Below, piece by piece: positions 1 through 8,859 of a stretch of DNA of 64,000 nt (position 1 is the stretch's first letter; every line of letters begins with the position of its first letter). Below the pieces are notes generated by a model. The model saw only the letters and a program-made list of their open reading frames with translations. It searched no databases and had not been told where the DNA came from. The stretch lies in contig ONBX01000002.1 in assembly GCA_900316205.1 (NCBI GenBank), positions 26,517-90,516 on the forward strand. The letters run 5' to 3'. The position numbers were made by a program, and so were the translations under genes. The DNA comes from an uncultured Eubacteriales bacterium. GTDB lineage: Bacteria; Bacillota; Clostridia; Oscillospirales; Oscillospiraceae.

Positions 1-42
1 TTCAATAATGTCCTTCGCTTCTTTCAAATTCTGTTCATCCAT
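1..42 (-). CDS. 5' end of a gene cut by the window edge
   Basis: An ATG at 42 on the minus strand follows an AGAGGA ribosome site about six bases upstream and opens a frame that runs off the window after 14 codons (MDEQNLKEAKDIIE). It lies just downstream of the protease gene in the same direction, so it is probably the next gene of the restriction island. hsdR has not appeared among the neighbouring genes and could be this gene, but 14 residues do not identify it. Confidence 0.45.
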   Translation of the reverse strand, partial: MDEQNLKEAKDIIE

Positions 43-98
43 GTATGTTCCTCTGCTGTTAAAGTCTTTTCTGACGAATGAATCCTGTGTTCTCTTGG

Positions 99-779
99 CT
101 AAATCCAGTTTTCTGCAATTTGAACTGCATGTTTGATATCACTCACTACTATAATTCCTGTATTTTCTCGTATATAGAAATCTGTTCGTCGATCATTTTG
201 GTCAAATAAGGGCTGCTTGTTAAACTGATAACTATTAACGACACCTAGGATTTTCATTGTTTTCTCGTTTGCTTCTATCTTCTTAAAGCATACTGGACTA
301 CCAGAGAAACCGGGATTATTGATTCCGTCAAGGAGAATTGTTCGCTCGTCATCCCGAAGAATTGCCGATACACATGCCTTTTTTACAAAAGGAATAGGCG
401 CATTGCCGCCGGGAAGCAATCCTAGAATGGTATCATATCCATAGGGGAATCCAACGAAATAGACATCCTGTCCGTATACTAACCCTTCTGCTGAATAACC
501 GTTTTCGTAAACAGGAGTCAGACAACGCTTTATTTTCAACTTCATTACGGCAATATCCACTTTGGGATTCTCCGGGTAGCGAATATCAACATCATAAGAC
601 TGATACTCTGTCCCGATAATTAACCTGATGGTAGCAGATGAGGGGAAGCCAGCACTTTGAAAAATGTGCTTTGCTGTAACCAAAAACTGTTCACCATGGT
701 TTTCCATCGTAAATGATGTGCCAGTACTATTCTTGAAAGAGATTTTTAATACTCGGCAGAAAATTTCAGCCTGCACCAA
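99..779 (-). CDS. trypsin-like serine protease domain protein
   Basis: A 226-residue protein with the pattern of a trypsin-like peptidase. His38 lies in VTAKHIF, Asp75 in KVDIAVMKL and Ser159 in NPGFSGSPV, which gives the His-Asp-Ser triad in the usual order and spacing. There is no signal peptide or membrane segment, so it should act in the cytoplasm. The start appears to be TTG at 779, ten bases after an AAGGAG site; GTG at 776 is the alternative. It sits 44 bp downstream of a membrane-anchored unknown in the hsdM-hsdS island and has lower GC than the rest of the window. Trypsin-like domains often accompany defence genes, so a defence role is plausible. That role is inferred from position; the protease call comes from the motifs. 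Confidence 0.7.
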   Translation of the reverse strand: MVQAEIFCRVLKISFKNSTGTSFTMENHGEQFLVTAKHIFQSAGFPSSATIRLIIGTEYQSYDVDIRYPENPKVDIAVMKLKIKRCLTPVYENGYSAEGLVYGQDVYFVGFPYGYDTILGLLPGGNAPIPFVKKACVSAILRDDERTILLDGINNPGFSGSPVCFKKIEANEKTMKILGVVNSYQFNKQPLFDQNDRRTDFYIRENTGIIVVSDIKHAVQIAENWI

Positions 780-823
780 ATTGAATCATCTCCTTTGTTT
801 ATATCTTTTTTTGTCATGATTGG

Positions 824-1426
824 TTACCGCCTCAGCAGAATCCAATCATGATCGGTCTTTTGGAGTCCCATTTTCCAGCCGTTCAAGTCGCTTTTTGCAA
901 TAAATCCTTTTTTGTTATCACGTTCGTCGTAGTACGTGATTTTCAATGTATCAAATTTGAGATTCTCAGCATCGATTTGATTGATCGAATAGGTATACTC
1001 ACATTTTTGCTTTTGAATACTCCTCGGGGGAAGGGCAAAAGAGTACGACCCTTTTTCTCCGCCATAAGTTTCGGTTGTTTTATCTACTACGACTTCACCC
1101 GTCCGTGTGGAATACTCTCCACGCTCAATCTGCTTCATTCGAAAAACTTGCTTTTCTCCTTGGAACGCCTCTATAGACAGGTCTCGGATTACCCGAGTGC
1201 TGTTTGATGTGTTTTGAAGCTCAAAAGAGACCGGGATCATTAACGTATACATTCCCCTATTGGTTCGCACTCCCCATGAAGCATTATCAATCTTTACATG
1301 GATGAACTTATAGTAGAGTTTCAGCTTTCCAGCCCGATTAAGTATCCGCTCTAAAGCAAGAATTCCAGCACTGGAGACAAAGCCGATAGCACCACCAACA
1401 ATTGCCATAACGACTTGTTCATTCAT
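824..1426 (-). CDS. membrane-anchored hypothetical protein of the restriction island
   Basis: A 200-residue protein I do not recognise. Residues about 5-25 (VVMAIVGGAIGFVSSAGI) form one N-terminal transmembrane helix. The remaining 175 residues are rich in short beta-strand-like stretches and lack Cys clusters or nucleotide-binding motifs. A GAGGTG ribosome site precedes the ATG. The gene begins 3 bp after the hsdS stop and is followed 44 bp later by the trypsin-like protease, so the three are probably co-transcribed. Low GC compared with the genes after 5 kb suggests transfer with the restriction system. Function is unknown; it may tether or partner the adjacent protease. Confidence 0.7.
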   Translation of the reverse strand: MNEQVVMAIVGGAIGFVSSAGILALERILNRAGKLKLYYKFIHVKIDNASWGVRTNRGMYTLMIPVSFELQNTSNSTRVIRDLSIEAFQGEKQVFRMKQIERGEYSTRTGEVVVDKTTETYGGEKGSYSFALPPRSIQKQKCEYTYSINQIDAENLKFDTLKITYYDERDNKKGFIAKSDLNGWKMGLQKTDHDWILLRR

Positions 1427-1429
1427 CGT

Positions 1430-2617
1430 TTACACCTCGATTTCTCCGCTCATGAGTTTGGGCAGCAGGCGGTCGCGGGCCTCGGTTAACTCGAGTATTT
1501 CTTCGTCCGATGCTTCGATCTTTTTATCAATTGCGCTTGCTATGTCATTGTACTGACGCGCAATGCTTGGAGCCGGGACGATGAACGCCTGTCCTAACAA
1601 TTCATCTTTTGAGATAGAAGCAAAAATCGAACCATTACCAACAAGATTGTCTTTGAAAAAACGCTCTTTCAGCATATAGAACAGCAAGCTTTGCATGCTT
1701 TCTTTGTGATTCATGGCTGCGATACCGCGGCCTATAACGATTTTGTTGCGCGTTATATTCAATCGACCGACAGGTGCGCGGACACTAAATAGTATACTTC
1801 CTGCCGCTGCTATCCGCGTGAAGGAAGTTGAAAAAATATCATCAACAACAAATCGGTTTCCGTAGCTGCCGACCCCTTGATGGAAAGGTAATCCCGCTTT
1901 TTCAGAATTGTAATACTCTGACTTTGGGCTTTGCCCCATCACCACATCTGCTATTTGTCCGAGAGATTTTCTCTCCCACCCTTCGGGGATGCCGTTGTGG
2001 ATGGGGGTGGATTCGTGGCCGGGGAAGCGGAGGTCGATGAACCATTCCTTATACAGCCGCTGCGCCGCATCCTCCAGCAGCTTGATCTGTTTCTGGTTGT
2101 TTTCAATGAGGTCGTCATAAGCGGAAAGGACCCCGGCTATACGGTGTTGAGAATCAATGTCTGGGATAACAGCAGTATAGGAAGACAATCTGCCTTGACT
2201 CAAATTCTGAATATTGGCACCCACTGCTGTACCGGCCATGGCTTGCCGAAAGGTCTTGTTTTTGAAGTGATATGTGAAATAAACAGGATCGTACTTGTTT
2301 TGGTCGTGAAGCCTACATCTTATTACAAACCCAGAGTATGTGACCGTTTCTATCGCTTCCGCGATTAGCATACATCTGCCAACAAGCTCTTTGTTGCCGT
2401 TTGACCGAACGAAAACTATATCACCGTCTTGGAGAAGATCGGCTTCACGAACAACTTCGGCTGATACTTCGGATAATTCTGAAAAGTCAGGAGAGAAGCG
2501 GTTTCCAAAATTTGAGACACCAATAAGTTTTATTCCATTTGAATATGCGCTTTTGTCAAAGTTAAGCCCATTGCTAAACTCAGCAATATCGCCTAACCTA
2601 ACCGTTTCCCACTTCAT
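1430..2617 (-). CDS. hsdS: type I restriction-modification specificity subunit HsdS
   Basis: HsdS recognises the DNA target for the type I methylase/endonuclease complex (HsdM2-HsdS, plus HsdR for cleavage). The 395-residue protein shows the expected tandem design. The first target-recognition domain starts at WETVRLGDIAEFSNG. A central coiled spacer follows (LIENNQKQIKLLEDAAQRLYKEWF, residues about 168-193). The second domain starts at GWERKSLGQIADVVMGQSP, and the protein ends in another helical spacer. Its ATG overlaps the hsdM stop as ATGA, so translation is coupled. hsdR is not seen in the window. No DNA target can be read from the protein sequence. Confidence 0.93.
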   Translation of the reverse strand: MKWETVRLGDIAEFSNGLNFDKSAYSNGIKLIGVSNFGNRFSPDFSELSEVSAEVVREADLLQDGDIVFVRSNGNKELVGRCMLIAEAIETVTYSGFVIRCRLHDQNKYDPVYFTYHFKNKTFRQAMAGTAVGANIQNLSQGRLSSYTAVIPDIDSQHRIAGVLSAYDDLIENNQKQIKLLEDAAQRLYKEWFIDLRFPGHESTPIHNGIPEGWERKSLGQIADVVMGQSPKSEYYNSEKAGLPFHQGVGSYGNRFVVDDIFSTSFTRIAAAGSILFSVRAPVGRLNITRNKIVIGRGIAAMNHKESMQSLLFYMLKERFFKDNLVGNGSIFASISKDELLGQAFIVPAPSIARQYNDIASAIDKKIEASDEEILELTEARDRLLPKLMSGEIEV

Positions 2618-4728
2618 AACCCCAGCCCCTCCAAATTCCGCGAGATGGTCTCCATCAGCTCGTTGGACTGGGCCTGGAGGGACAGCAGCTCCGCGCGGAT
2701 CTCCGCCATACGCTGTTTAAAGTCCACGCCGTCGTCCTCCACGGGAGCCACGCCCACATAGGCGCCGGGGGTCAGCGACCAGCCCTTTTCTTCAATGCTC
2801 ACGCCGCTCTTGTCGTTGCCCTGCGCCTCCTTAGTGGTATAAGCAATCTTGCAAAGGCCGGGGATATCCCGGTACTCGCCGTTTATGCCAAACTTTTCTG
2901 TAAGCCAGAAGTATTCTCTCTGTATGGCAATCAGAGAATCAATGACCTCAATAGCTCCCTGACACTTGTTTTTAATCACGATCGACATGATCTTTCTTTT
3001 TGTGGCCTCGGAGGAATTCTCACGCAAGGCTGGGAGAAGTTCTTTATCTTTGTAGGAGTAAAACGAGAAGAAATGTCCTTTCTGGATGAACATTAGCGCG
3101 GAGGTTGCGGCTTTTTCCAGATTGCGGATACCGTGTTTCAAATCTTCAAGAGCGACTATTTGGCCACGGTCATTCACTCTGAATTGTTCATGGATGTTCG
3201 TAAGGCTGAAATTGACAGAATGAAGTAATTGTAAAGTGGGTATTCTATCAATTTCTGTCATTTCGCTCCAGCAGACGCTTTCCTGAAGGGCGCGAATAAC
3301 GGAGATCAGGTCTGATTCCTTGAGCTCCAACGTGGCGTTTTCCATATGATGCCGGTAATTATCTATCAACATCTCATAATGTACATGCTCTCCCCGGTAG
3401 AGCCAGACGATGGCGTTGAGGTTTTTGAGCTGCCAGTCCGTCCACTCGTTGAGGGTGCGGTCCACCACGGTATAGTAATTGCGGGCGTCGATGAACAGAA
3501 CCTTGTCCAGCCGCTCCACGTCCTTTCCCTTGTCGAAGAACCACAGGGAGCAGGGCAGGGATTTGGTATAGAAGAAGTTGTTGCCCACGCTGACCATCAC
3601 GTCCACATGGCCTGTCTCCACCAGCTTCTGCCGGATGTCCCTGTCCCGGCCCTGGCTGTCGGTGGCGGAGGAGGCCATGACAAAGCCCGCCCGGCCTGTC
3701 TCGTTCAGGTAGGCGTAGAAATAGGAGATCCAGAGATAGTTGGCGTTGCCGACCTCCTTGGATTTGTTCACCCCGGGCAGACCGAAGGGCAGCCGCCCCG
3801 CGCTCTCGCAGCTTTCAGACTTGACCTTGTCCACGTTGAAGGGCGGGTTTGCCATCACGTAGTCGCAGCAGCCCGCCAGGTTGTGGGCGTCGTGGTAGAA
3901 GGTGTTGGCCTCGTCGCCGGACTTGATGACGCCGGTGAGACCGTGAACCGCCATGTTCATCAGGCAAAGCTGGGCGTTATACTCCACCTTCTCCTGGCCG
4001 TAAAAGGTCATGGCGGTATTGGCGGACATGCCTGCGTTATTCACGAAGTCGCCGGTCTGGACAAACATACCGCCGCTGCCGCAGGCCGGGTCCAGCAGGA
4101 CGCCGCTCTTCGGCTCCAGAATGTTCACGATCATCTTGACCAGGGATTTGGGCGTGAAGAACACGCCGTCGTCCGAGGCGATGTTTTTGGCAAACTTGTT
4201 GAGGAAGTATTCGTAGATGCGGCCGATCACGTCGCCGCCCACGTCGTCCATGGCGCTGTTGTTGAAGATGCGCAGCAGCTCTGACAGCAGCTCATCCGAG
4301 AAGATGGTGTAGTCCTTGGGCAGCACGCCGGCGAGCTGTTCGCTCTGCTCCTCCACCAGCGCCATGGCGTTGTTGACCACCTCGCCCCGGCTGTTCATTG
4401 GCTGGCCGTCACGGCTCAAAAGCCCCGCCGCGGCGATATTCTCGGGAAGGTTCACGAGATAGTCGTATTGCGCCTCTTTGGGCAGAAACAGGGCGCTCTT
4501 GGCCGCGAAATCGCTGGACTCCACGGGCAGGACACGTCCGCCGCGGGAAGGACGGTTGCTCAGGATCTCAGCCTCCACCAATTTAAAGCGGCTGTAGGCA
4601 TAGCGCAGGAAGATCAGCCCCAGAACGGGCATGCAGTATTGGTTGGAGGTCAGCTTCGACCCCGCCCGCAGCAGATCCGCCGATTCCCACAGCTCACTTT
4701 CCAGTTTTCGGATGCTTCTGTTGTCCAT
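2614..4728 (-). CDS. hsdM: type I restriction-modification DNA methyltransferase HsdM
   Basis: N6-adenine methyltransferase subunit of a type I system. From the ATG at 4728 the protein has 704 residues. An HsdM N-terminal helical region opens it, the S-adenosylmethionine motif DPACGSGG lies at 213-220, and the catalytic motif NPPF at 294-297. The C-terminal region is long and partly coiled. The frame stays open another 39 codons upstream, but the ATG at 4728 has a GGAGAAAAGG ribosome site and starts the conserved DNRSIRKLESELW region, so I use it. A promoter fits at 4817-4845. hsdS follows with a 4-bp overlap. Confidence 0.93.
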   Translation of the reverse strand: MDNRSIRKLESELWESADLLRAGSKLTSNQYCMPVLGLIFLRYAYSRFKLVEAEILSNRPSRGGRVLPVESSDFAAKSALFLPKEAQYDYLVNLPENIAAAGLLSRDGQPMNSRGEVVNNAMALVEEQSEQLAGVLPKDYTIFSDELLSELLRIFNNSAMDDVGGDVIGRIYEYFLNKFAKNIASDDGVFFTPKSLVKMIVNILEPKSGVLLDPACGSGGMFVQTGDFVNNAGMSANTAMTFYGQEKVEYNAQLCLMNMAVHGLTGVIKSGDEANTFYHDAHNLAGCCDYVMANPPFNVDKVKSESCESAGRLPFGLPGVNKSKEVGNANYLWISYFYAYLNETGRAGFVMASSATDSQGRDRDIRQKLVETGHVDVMVSVGNNFFYTKSLPCSLWFFDKGKDVERLDKVLFIDARNYYTVVDRTLNEWTDWQLKNLNAIVWLYRGEHVHYEMLIDNYRHHMENATLELKESDLISVIRALQESVCWSEMTEIDRIPTLQLLHSVNFSLTNIHEQFRVNDRGQIVALEDLKHGIRNLEKAATSALMFIQKGHFFSFYSYKDKELLPALRENSSEATKRKIMSIVIKNKCQGAIEVIDSLIAIQREYFWLTEKFGINGEYRDIPGLCKIAYTTKEAQGNDKSGVSIEEKGWSLTPGAYVGVAPVEDDGVDFKQRMAEIRAELLSLQAQSNELMETISRNLEGLGL

Positions 4729-4816
4729 ATCCTTTTCTCCTGTCTGCTTCCAGCTTCTGTAGAAAGTATCTCTCATTTTCTTCGCAACCGGTGCATAATG
4801 TGTTATCTTTGATTCC

Positions 4817-4845
4817 ATTATACGCATTTTCTGCTCGCATTGCAA
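4817..4845 (-). promoter_or_regulatory. candidate promoter for the hsdM operon
   Basis: On the minus strand TTGCAA (4840-4845) and TATAAT (4817-4822) are separated by 17 bp, about 90 bp upstream of the hsdM start. This is a good sigma-70/sigma-A match. Confidence 0.65.
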
Positions 4846-4888
4846 GGGAAGTAAACGGAGCCTCGCGTACTATTAGTTGCCCCCCAAC

Positions 4889-4922
4889 GCAAAAAGCAGA
4901 GGCTTTCGCCCCTGCTTTTTGC
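4889..4922 (-). terminator. terminator after the M28 peptidase gene
   Basis: An almost perfect hairpin (GCAAAAAGCAG paired with CTGCTTTTTGC around a GGGCGAAAGCC centre) lies 24 bp beyond the peptidase stop, between it and the divergent hsdM promoter region. The T-rich arm supports termination on the minus strand. Confidence 0.65.
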
Positions 4923-4945
4923 ATATTATGTTCCCCACGTCCCGC

Positions 4946-6178
4946 TTACTGCTCCTTCCGCTTGCGGAAGAGGTATTCGTCCAGCTCTTTCTTCACCTTC
5001 TCGGGGATCTCCCGTTCTACCGGGCAGACCGCCGCCTGGCACATCCGCCGGGTGAACTCCGCGATAAAGGTGATGTCCTTCTGCAGCTGCTCCATGCTCA
5101 GCACGTCGGGCCGGTCGTAGCGACAGTGGATGGGCGCCACGTTGGTGCCGGCGATCCGGGCCAGGGACAGGGCGGGCACGCCCTTGTCGGCAAAGGGGGT
5201 GGAGTCGCTGGAATAGACGCCAACGCTGGCCGTCAGGGGGAAGCCCAGTTCCGCGCCCATGTAGCTCAGGTAGTGGGCCAGCTTTTCCTCGGCGGAGACC
5301 TTGGCGATGAATTTGCCCATGATGGTGCCGATCATGTCCAGGTTTATGTTCAATGCGACCTTTTCCAGCTCCTCCTCGTGGTCCTTCACATAGGCCTTGG
5401 AGCCCAGAAGGCCCCGCTCCTCGCTTCCGCAGAACACAAAGCGCAGGCCATAGCGGTGCTTCTTGTCCTTCATGGCCTCCAGCACGCCAAGCAGCCCTAC
5501 GCAGCCGGTCATGTTGTCATAGGACCCGTGGGAGAGGGCGGTGCTGTCGTAGTGGGCGGAGAGGACGATCCACTCCTCCGTCTCCCCGGGCAGCTCCGCG
5601 ATCACGTTGTGGGAGGCGCCCTCGTATTCCTTCTGCCGGATCAGGATGCGGACCCGCTGCGCCTTGTTTTTCACCAGGTTCACCGCGCTCTCGCTGTGGA
5701 TCATGGCGCAGAGGACCTTGCGCTCCTCGCCCACCACGTGGGCACGCAGGTCCCGCTCGTCGATGTCCCGGTTGGGGTAGTGGAGGTTGCCGTACTGAAA
5801 GAGGATGCCCCTGGCCCCGGCCTTCATCAGGTCCTGATAGGGGAAGTGGCCGATGCCCTGACTGTCCAGCAGCACGATCTTGTCCTTTGCCCCGGCAATG
5901 GAGACCTTGTCCAGCCCGGGCATGTAGTAGAGCTCGCCCTCCTCCTCGCCGCTGCCGCAGCAGAAGAAGCCCTTGCAGGGGACCTCCTTCCCGTCGGCAA
6001 AGACCCGGGCCTCCTCCATCTCCGCCATGGGCACGGGGAAGCTCTCAAGCCAGGCCCTGGCGCCCAGCTCCTCGCAGCGGGCCTTCAGATATTCCGCCAC
6101 CTGCAGCTCCTGGGGCGTACCGCCGCGGTGGACAAAGTCGGTGTCCAGAAAGATCTTTTTCAAAGCGCGTTGATTCAT
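4946..6178 (-). CDS. M28 family zinc aminopeptidase
   Basis: A 410-residue cytoplasmic metallopeptidase of the M28 (aminopeptidase Y/S) family, expected to remove N-terminal residues from peptides using two zinc ions. The ligand set is visible: His209 in SAHYDS, Asp221 in SYDNMTG, the Glu pair 253-254 in GSEERGLLGS, Asp281 in NLDMIG and His351 in APIHCRYD. There is a PA-like insert before the catalytic core. The ATG at 6178 has an AGGAAGGAG site; the frame continues upstream without a better start. No signal peptide is present, so it probably handles imported or internal peptides. It is transcribed alone from a candidate promoter at 6210-6238 and ends at a hairpin. Confidence 0.88.
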   Translation of the reverse strand: MNQRALKKIFLDTDFVHRGGTPQELQVAEYLKARCEELGARAWLESFPVPMAEMEEARVFADGKEVPCKGFFCCGSGEEEGELYYMPGLDKVSIAGAKDKIVLLDSQGIGHFPYQDLMKAGARGILFQYGNLHYPNRDIDERDLRAHVVGEERKVLCAMIHSESAVNLVKNKAQRVRILIRQKEYEGASHNVIAELPGETEEWIVLSAHYDSTALSHGSYDNMTGCVGLLGVLEAMKDKKHRYGLRFVFCGSEERGLLGSKAYVKDHEEELEKVALNINLDMIGTIMGKFIAKVSAEEKLAHYLSYMGAELGFPLTASVGVYSSDSTPFADKGVPALSLARIAGTNVAPIHCRYDRPDVLSMEQLQKDITFIAEFTRRMCQAAVCPVEREIPEKVKKELDEYLFRKRKEQ

Positions 6179-6209
6179 GGTGCATGCTCCTTCCTGTTTC
6201 TTTGCTCTC

Positions 6210-6238
6210 AATATAGCAGACGGCGCCCGGAAACGCAA
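6210..6238 (-). promoter_or_regulatory. candidate promoter for the M28 peptidase gene
   Basis: On the minus strand TTGCGT (6233-6238) and TATATT (6210-6215) are spaced by 17 bp, about 32 bp upstream of the ATG. Confidence 0.55.
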
Positions 6239-6334
6239 CAGGGCGGCCTCCGCATTTGTCGCCTGCCGTGCGACACCTGACGGTCAAATCCGCGCTATAC
6301 TCAGGCTGCAATCAAGAAAAAGGAGGAACACAGC

Positions 6335-7024
6335 ATGATGTTCAACGAAAAAATCTACCGGCAGAACGAGGAGAAGAGAGAGGACCTGACCGAGCTGGTC
6401 TTTATCCTGGACCGCAGCGGCTCCATGAGCGGCCTGGAGGAAGACACCATCGGCGGCTTCAATTCCGTCATCGAGAAGCAGAAGCGCCAGAGCGGCAAGT
6501 GCCTTGTCACCACCGTGCTCTTCGACAGCCGGGTCCAGACCCTGCACGACCGGGTGGAGCTGCAGGAGCTGCGCCCCATGACCCGGGAGGACTACTGCGT
6601 GGGCGGCTGCACCGCGCTGCTGGACGCCCTGGGCGGCACCATCCGCCACATCGCGAGCATCCACCGCTACGCCCGCCCCGAGGACGTGCCTGCCCGCACC
6701 TCCTTCGTCATCATGACCGACGGCCTGGAGAACGCCAGCCGCGTCTTCGGCAGCGAGGAGGTCAAGCGCATGATCCGGCACGAGAAGGAGAAATACGGCT
6801 GGGAGTTCCTGTTCCTCGCGGCCAACATCGACGCGGTGGAGACCGCGGAGAGAATGGGCATCCAGCGGGACCGGGCGGTGAATTACCACCCGGACGAGAA
6901 GGGCATCCGGATGGCCTACGACGCGGTGGACAAGGTCGTCAGCGCCCGCCGGGCCAGCGCCGCGCCCCTCTCCGCGGACTGGTGCGCGGATGTGGATATG
7001 GACTACCGGAACAGAAAGAACTGA
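6335..7024 (+). CDS. VWA domain protein
   Basis: A 229-residue protein that is essentially one von Willebrand factor A domain, similar in size to TerY-like cytoplasmic VWA proteins. The metal-ion-dependent adhesion site is intact: Asp26, Ser28 and Ser30 in FILDRSGSMSG, Thr93 in GGCTALLDAL and Asp129 in VIMTDGLEN. There is no signal peptide or membrane anchor, so it probably mediates protein-protein contact inside the cell. Two adjacent ATGs (6335 and 6338) follow AGGAGG. No AAA ATPase or phosphatase partner lies nearby, so its pathway is unknown. Confidence 0.85.
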   Translation: MMFNEKIYRQNEEKREDLTELVFILDRSGSMSGLEEDTIGGFNSVIEKQKRQSGKCLVTTVLFDSRVQTLHDRVELQELRPMTREDYCVGGCTALLDALGGTIRHIASIHRYARPEDVPARTSFVIMTDGLENASRVFGSEEVKRMIRHEKEKYGWEFLFLAANIDAVETAERMGIQRDRAVNYHPDEKGIRMAYDAVDKVVSARRASAAPLSADWCADVDMDYRNRKN

Positions 7025-7029
7025 TGCTC

Positions 7030-7058
7030 TTGCATTCCGCCAGTATCCCCGGTATAAT
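7030..7058 (+). promoter_or_regulatory. candidate promoter for the SPOR protein gene
   Basis: TTGCAT (7030-7035) and TATAAT (7053-7058) with a 17-bp spacer, 32 bp before the next ATG. Confidence 0.65.
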
Positions 7059-7090
7059 GGAATAAACAGGAATTGAAGGAGGACTGAGCC

Positions 7091-8710
7091 ATGAAACACA
7101 GCTTTCGGAGAATCCTTGCCCTGCTCCTTGCGCTCATGACCCTGGCGGCGTTCCCCGCGTTTGCCTTTGCGGACAGCGCCCGTTATCCTTCGGACCAGTA
7201 TTTTGAGGAGGATGGAAGCCTCACCTGGGGCTACGCCGTCCAGATCAGCGCCTCCAAGGACTATGACGGCGCCAAAACCAGACGGGATCAGATGCTGCGG
7301 AAAGGCTATGACAGCTATCTTTACTTTGCGGATCCGTACTACCGCGTCATGTGCGGTAAATTCCTCAACTCTGTGGAAGCGGACCACTATCGGGATCATA
7401 TCTGCAGCCACACCGACCGGGACCGTGCCTATGTCACCAGCGTCGCCCTTCCGGACTGGGCCTTCCAGGAATTTGACCGGATTTATCAGTCCGACCCCTA
7501 TAACACCCAGGACGAGCCCTACACCTCCTGGGAGCAGCCCACCGGACCCTATTATGACGGAAACATCGCAGCGAGCACAAAGACGGTATACACGGTTCAG
7601 ATTTCGGCCGGTTCCAGCTTCCGCGGCGAGGAAACGCACCGGGATGAGCTCATCGCCCTGGGCTTCGACGCCTTCGTTTACAAAACCGGCGGCAACTACC
7701 TTGCGCTTTCGGGCATGTTTTCCACCCGCTCCGCCGCTGAGGCCCGCTGCAGCGCCATCAAGGCCTATACCAGCGAAAAGGATGCCTACGTCACACAGGT
7801 GGATATCCCCACAAGCTATATCAACTATCAGGAGCAGGCCGATCAGACTTCCCATTACACGATCTACTCCCGGCTGCTTCAAAACTGCGCCTGGGCGACA
7901 GATTACCTGCCTCTGGAAGAGGGAGAGTATGTGCGCTCCAATCAGGGATACGAGCTGGATTATCGCTATTATGTCTGTGATATCGACCGCAACGGCGTGG
8001 ACGAGCTGATCGTTGTGGACTGCATTGCTGTGACCGAGGGGATCTGGGCTCTGTTTACCTGCCGGAACAACAAGGCGGTCCTGCTGAATTGGGGTGAAAC
8101 AGAAAACATCCCGGAGGTATCTGTCTGCCAGGAAAAGGGAATTCTTGCTCTGCAGGGGTATTACAAGGAATACGCAAGCTGCGATTTGACGTATCTGAGG
8201 GACGGCAAAGTTACCGGCACCCGTTACGGCTCAGCCACAGGCGAATATGCGGAGATCCAGGCTTCCGATGTGGACCCTCAGGCGGCGGGATATTATATGG
8301 TGCTCAGCGGGGCGGACGCCTCCGACCTGGTCCGCCTGACCGGCAGGACGAGCGGAGGAAACAGGCCAAGCTCCTCCTCCGGTTATACCCAGGAAGGGAT
8401 CATGTCGGCAGCGATCGATGCCGCGTATTCGAACTCCCATTATGAAACGGTCAACCCGGATGGCGTTTCGCTGGAGGTCCCGGCCGACAAGGACTTCTTC
8501 TCCTACCCATTCCAAATGTGTGCCTATGCGGCGAAATATGGCAAGGCAATTTATATCCTGCCCAGACCCGCGGCGGAGGACAGCCACATCGGCAAGGTGA
8601 AACACGGAGAGCTTGTCACGATCCTTGCGGAGAAAAACGGTTTTTACTTCTTCGTCACCCAGGATGGAAGGGCCGGGTGGAACGGGATCAGCCATTTTGT
8701 TGATCCATAA
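7091..8710 (+). CDS. secreted protein with two SPOR-like repeats and a C-terminal SH3-like domain
   Basis: A 539-residue exported protein. Residues 1-27 form a signal peptide (basic start, Leu/Ala core, AFAFA before cleavage) without a lipobox Cys. Two SPOR-like repeats follow, starting at YAVQISASKDYDGAKTRRDQ and YTVQISAGSSFRGEETHRDE; each ends in a strand such as AYVTSVALP or AYVTQVDIP. SPOR domains bind denuded peptidoglycan glycans at division sites. A middle region of about 200 residues is unrecognised. The last 50 residues (KVKHGELVTILAEKNGFYFF) look like a bacterial SH3 fold. It probably acts in the cell wall. The start follows GAAGGAGG, and a terminator follows the stop. Confidence 0.75.
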   Translation: MKHSFRRILALLLALMTLAAFPAFAFADSARYPSDQYFEEDGSLTWGYAVQISASKDYDGAKTRRDQMLRKGYDSYLYFADPYYRVMCGKFLNSVEADHYRDHICSHTDRDRAYVTSVALPDWAFQEFDRIYQSDPYNTQDEPYTSWEQPTGPYYDGNIAASTKTVYTVQISAGSSFRGEETHRDELIALGFDAFVYKTGGNYLALSGMFSTRSAAEARCSAIKAYTSEKDAYVTQVDIPTSYINYQEQADQTSHYTIYSRLLQNCAWATDYLPLEEGEYVRSNQGYELDYRYYVCDIDRNGVDELIVVDCIAVTEGIWALFTCRNNKAVLLNWGETENIPEVSVCQEKGILALQGYYKEYASCDLTYLRDGKVTGTRYGSATGEYAEIQASDVDPQAAGYYMVLSGADASDLVRLTGRTSGGNRPSSSSGYTQEGIMSAAIDAAYSNSHYETVNPDGVSLEVPADKDFFSYPFQMCAYAAKYGKAIYILPRPAAEDSHIGKVKHGELVTILAEKNGFYFFVTQDGRAGWNGISHFVDP

Positions 8711-8726
8711 TGAAGAGAGATGAAGG

Positions 8727-8757
8727 AACAGCGGCATGTTTTATGCCGCTGTTCTTT
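8727..8757 (+). terminator. terminator after the SPOR protein gene
   Basis: The hairpin AACAGCGGCAT/ATGCCGCTGTT (8727-8753) with a GTTTT loop is followed by CTTT, 17 bp after the stop. Confidence 0.75.
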
Positions 8758-8789
8758 GCGCAGAAATGCATGATACGCCGCGTTCAAAG

Positions 8790-8818
8790 TTGACAATGAA
8801 TAGAGGGCGAATTATAAT
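8790..8818 (+). promoter_or_regulatory. consensus promoter for the CDP-glycerol transferase-like gene
   Basis: TTGACA (8790-8795), a 17-bp spacer and TATAAT (8813-8818): a full consensus sigma-A promoter, 41 bp before the ATG. Confidence 0.8.
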
Positions 8819-8859
8819 ACAACGGTGATTTTGAAGACTATCATACCGGAGACAGGCTT

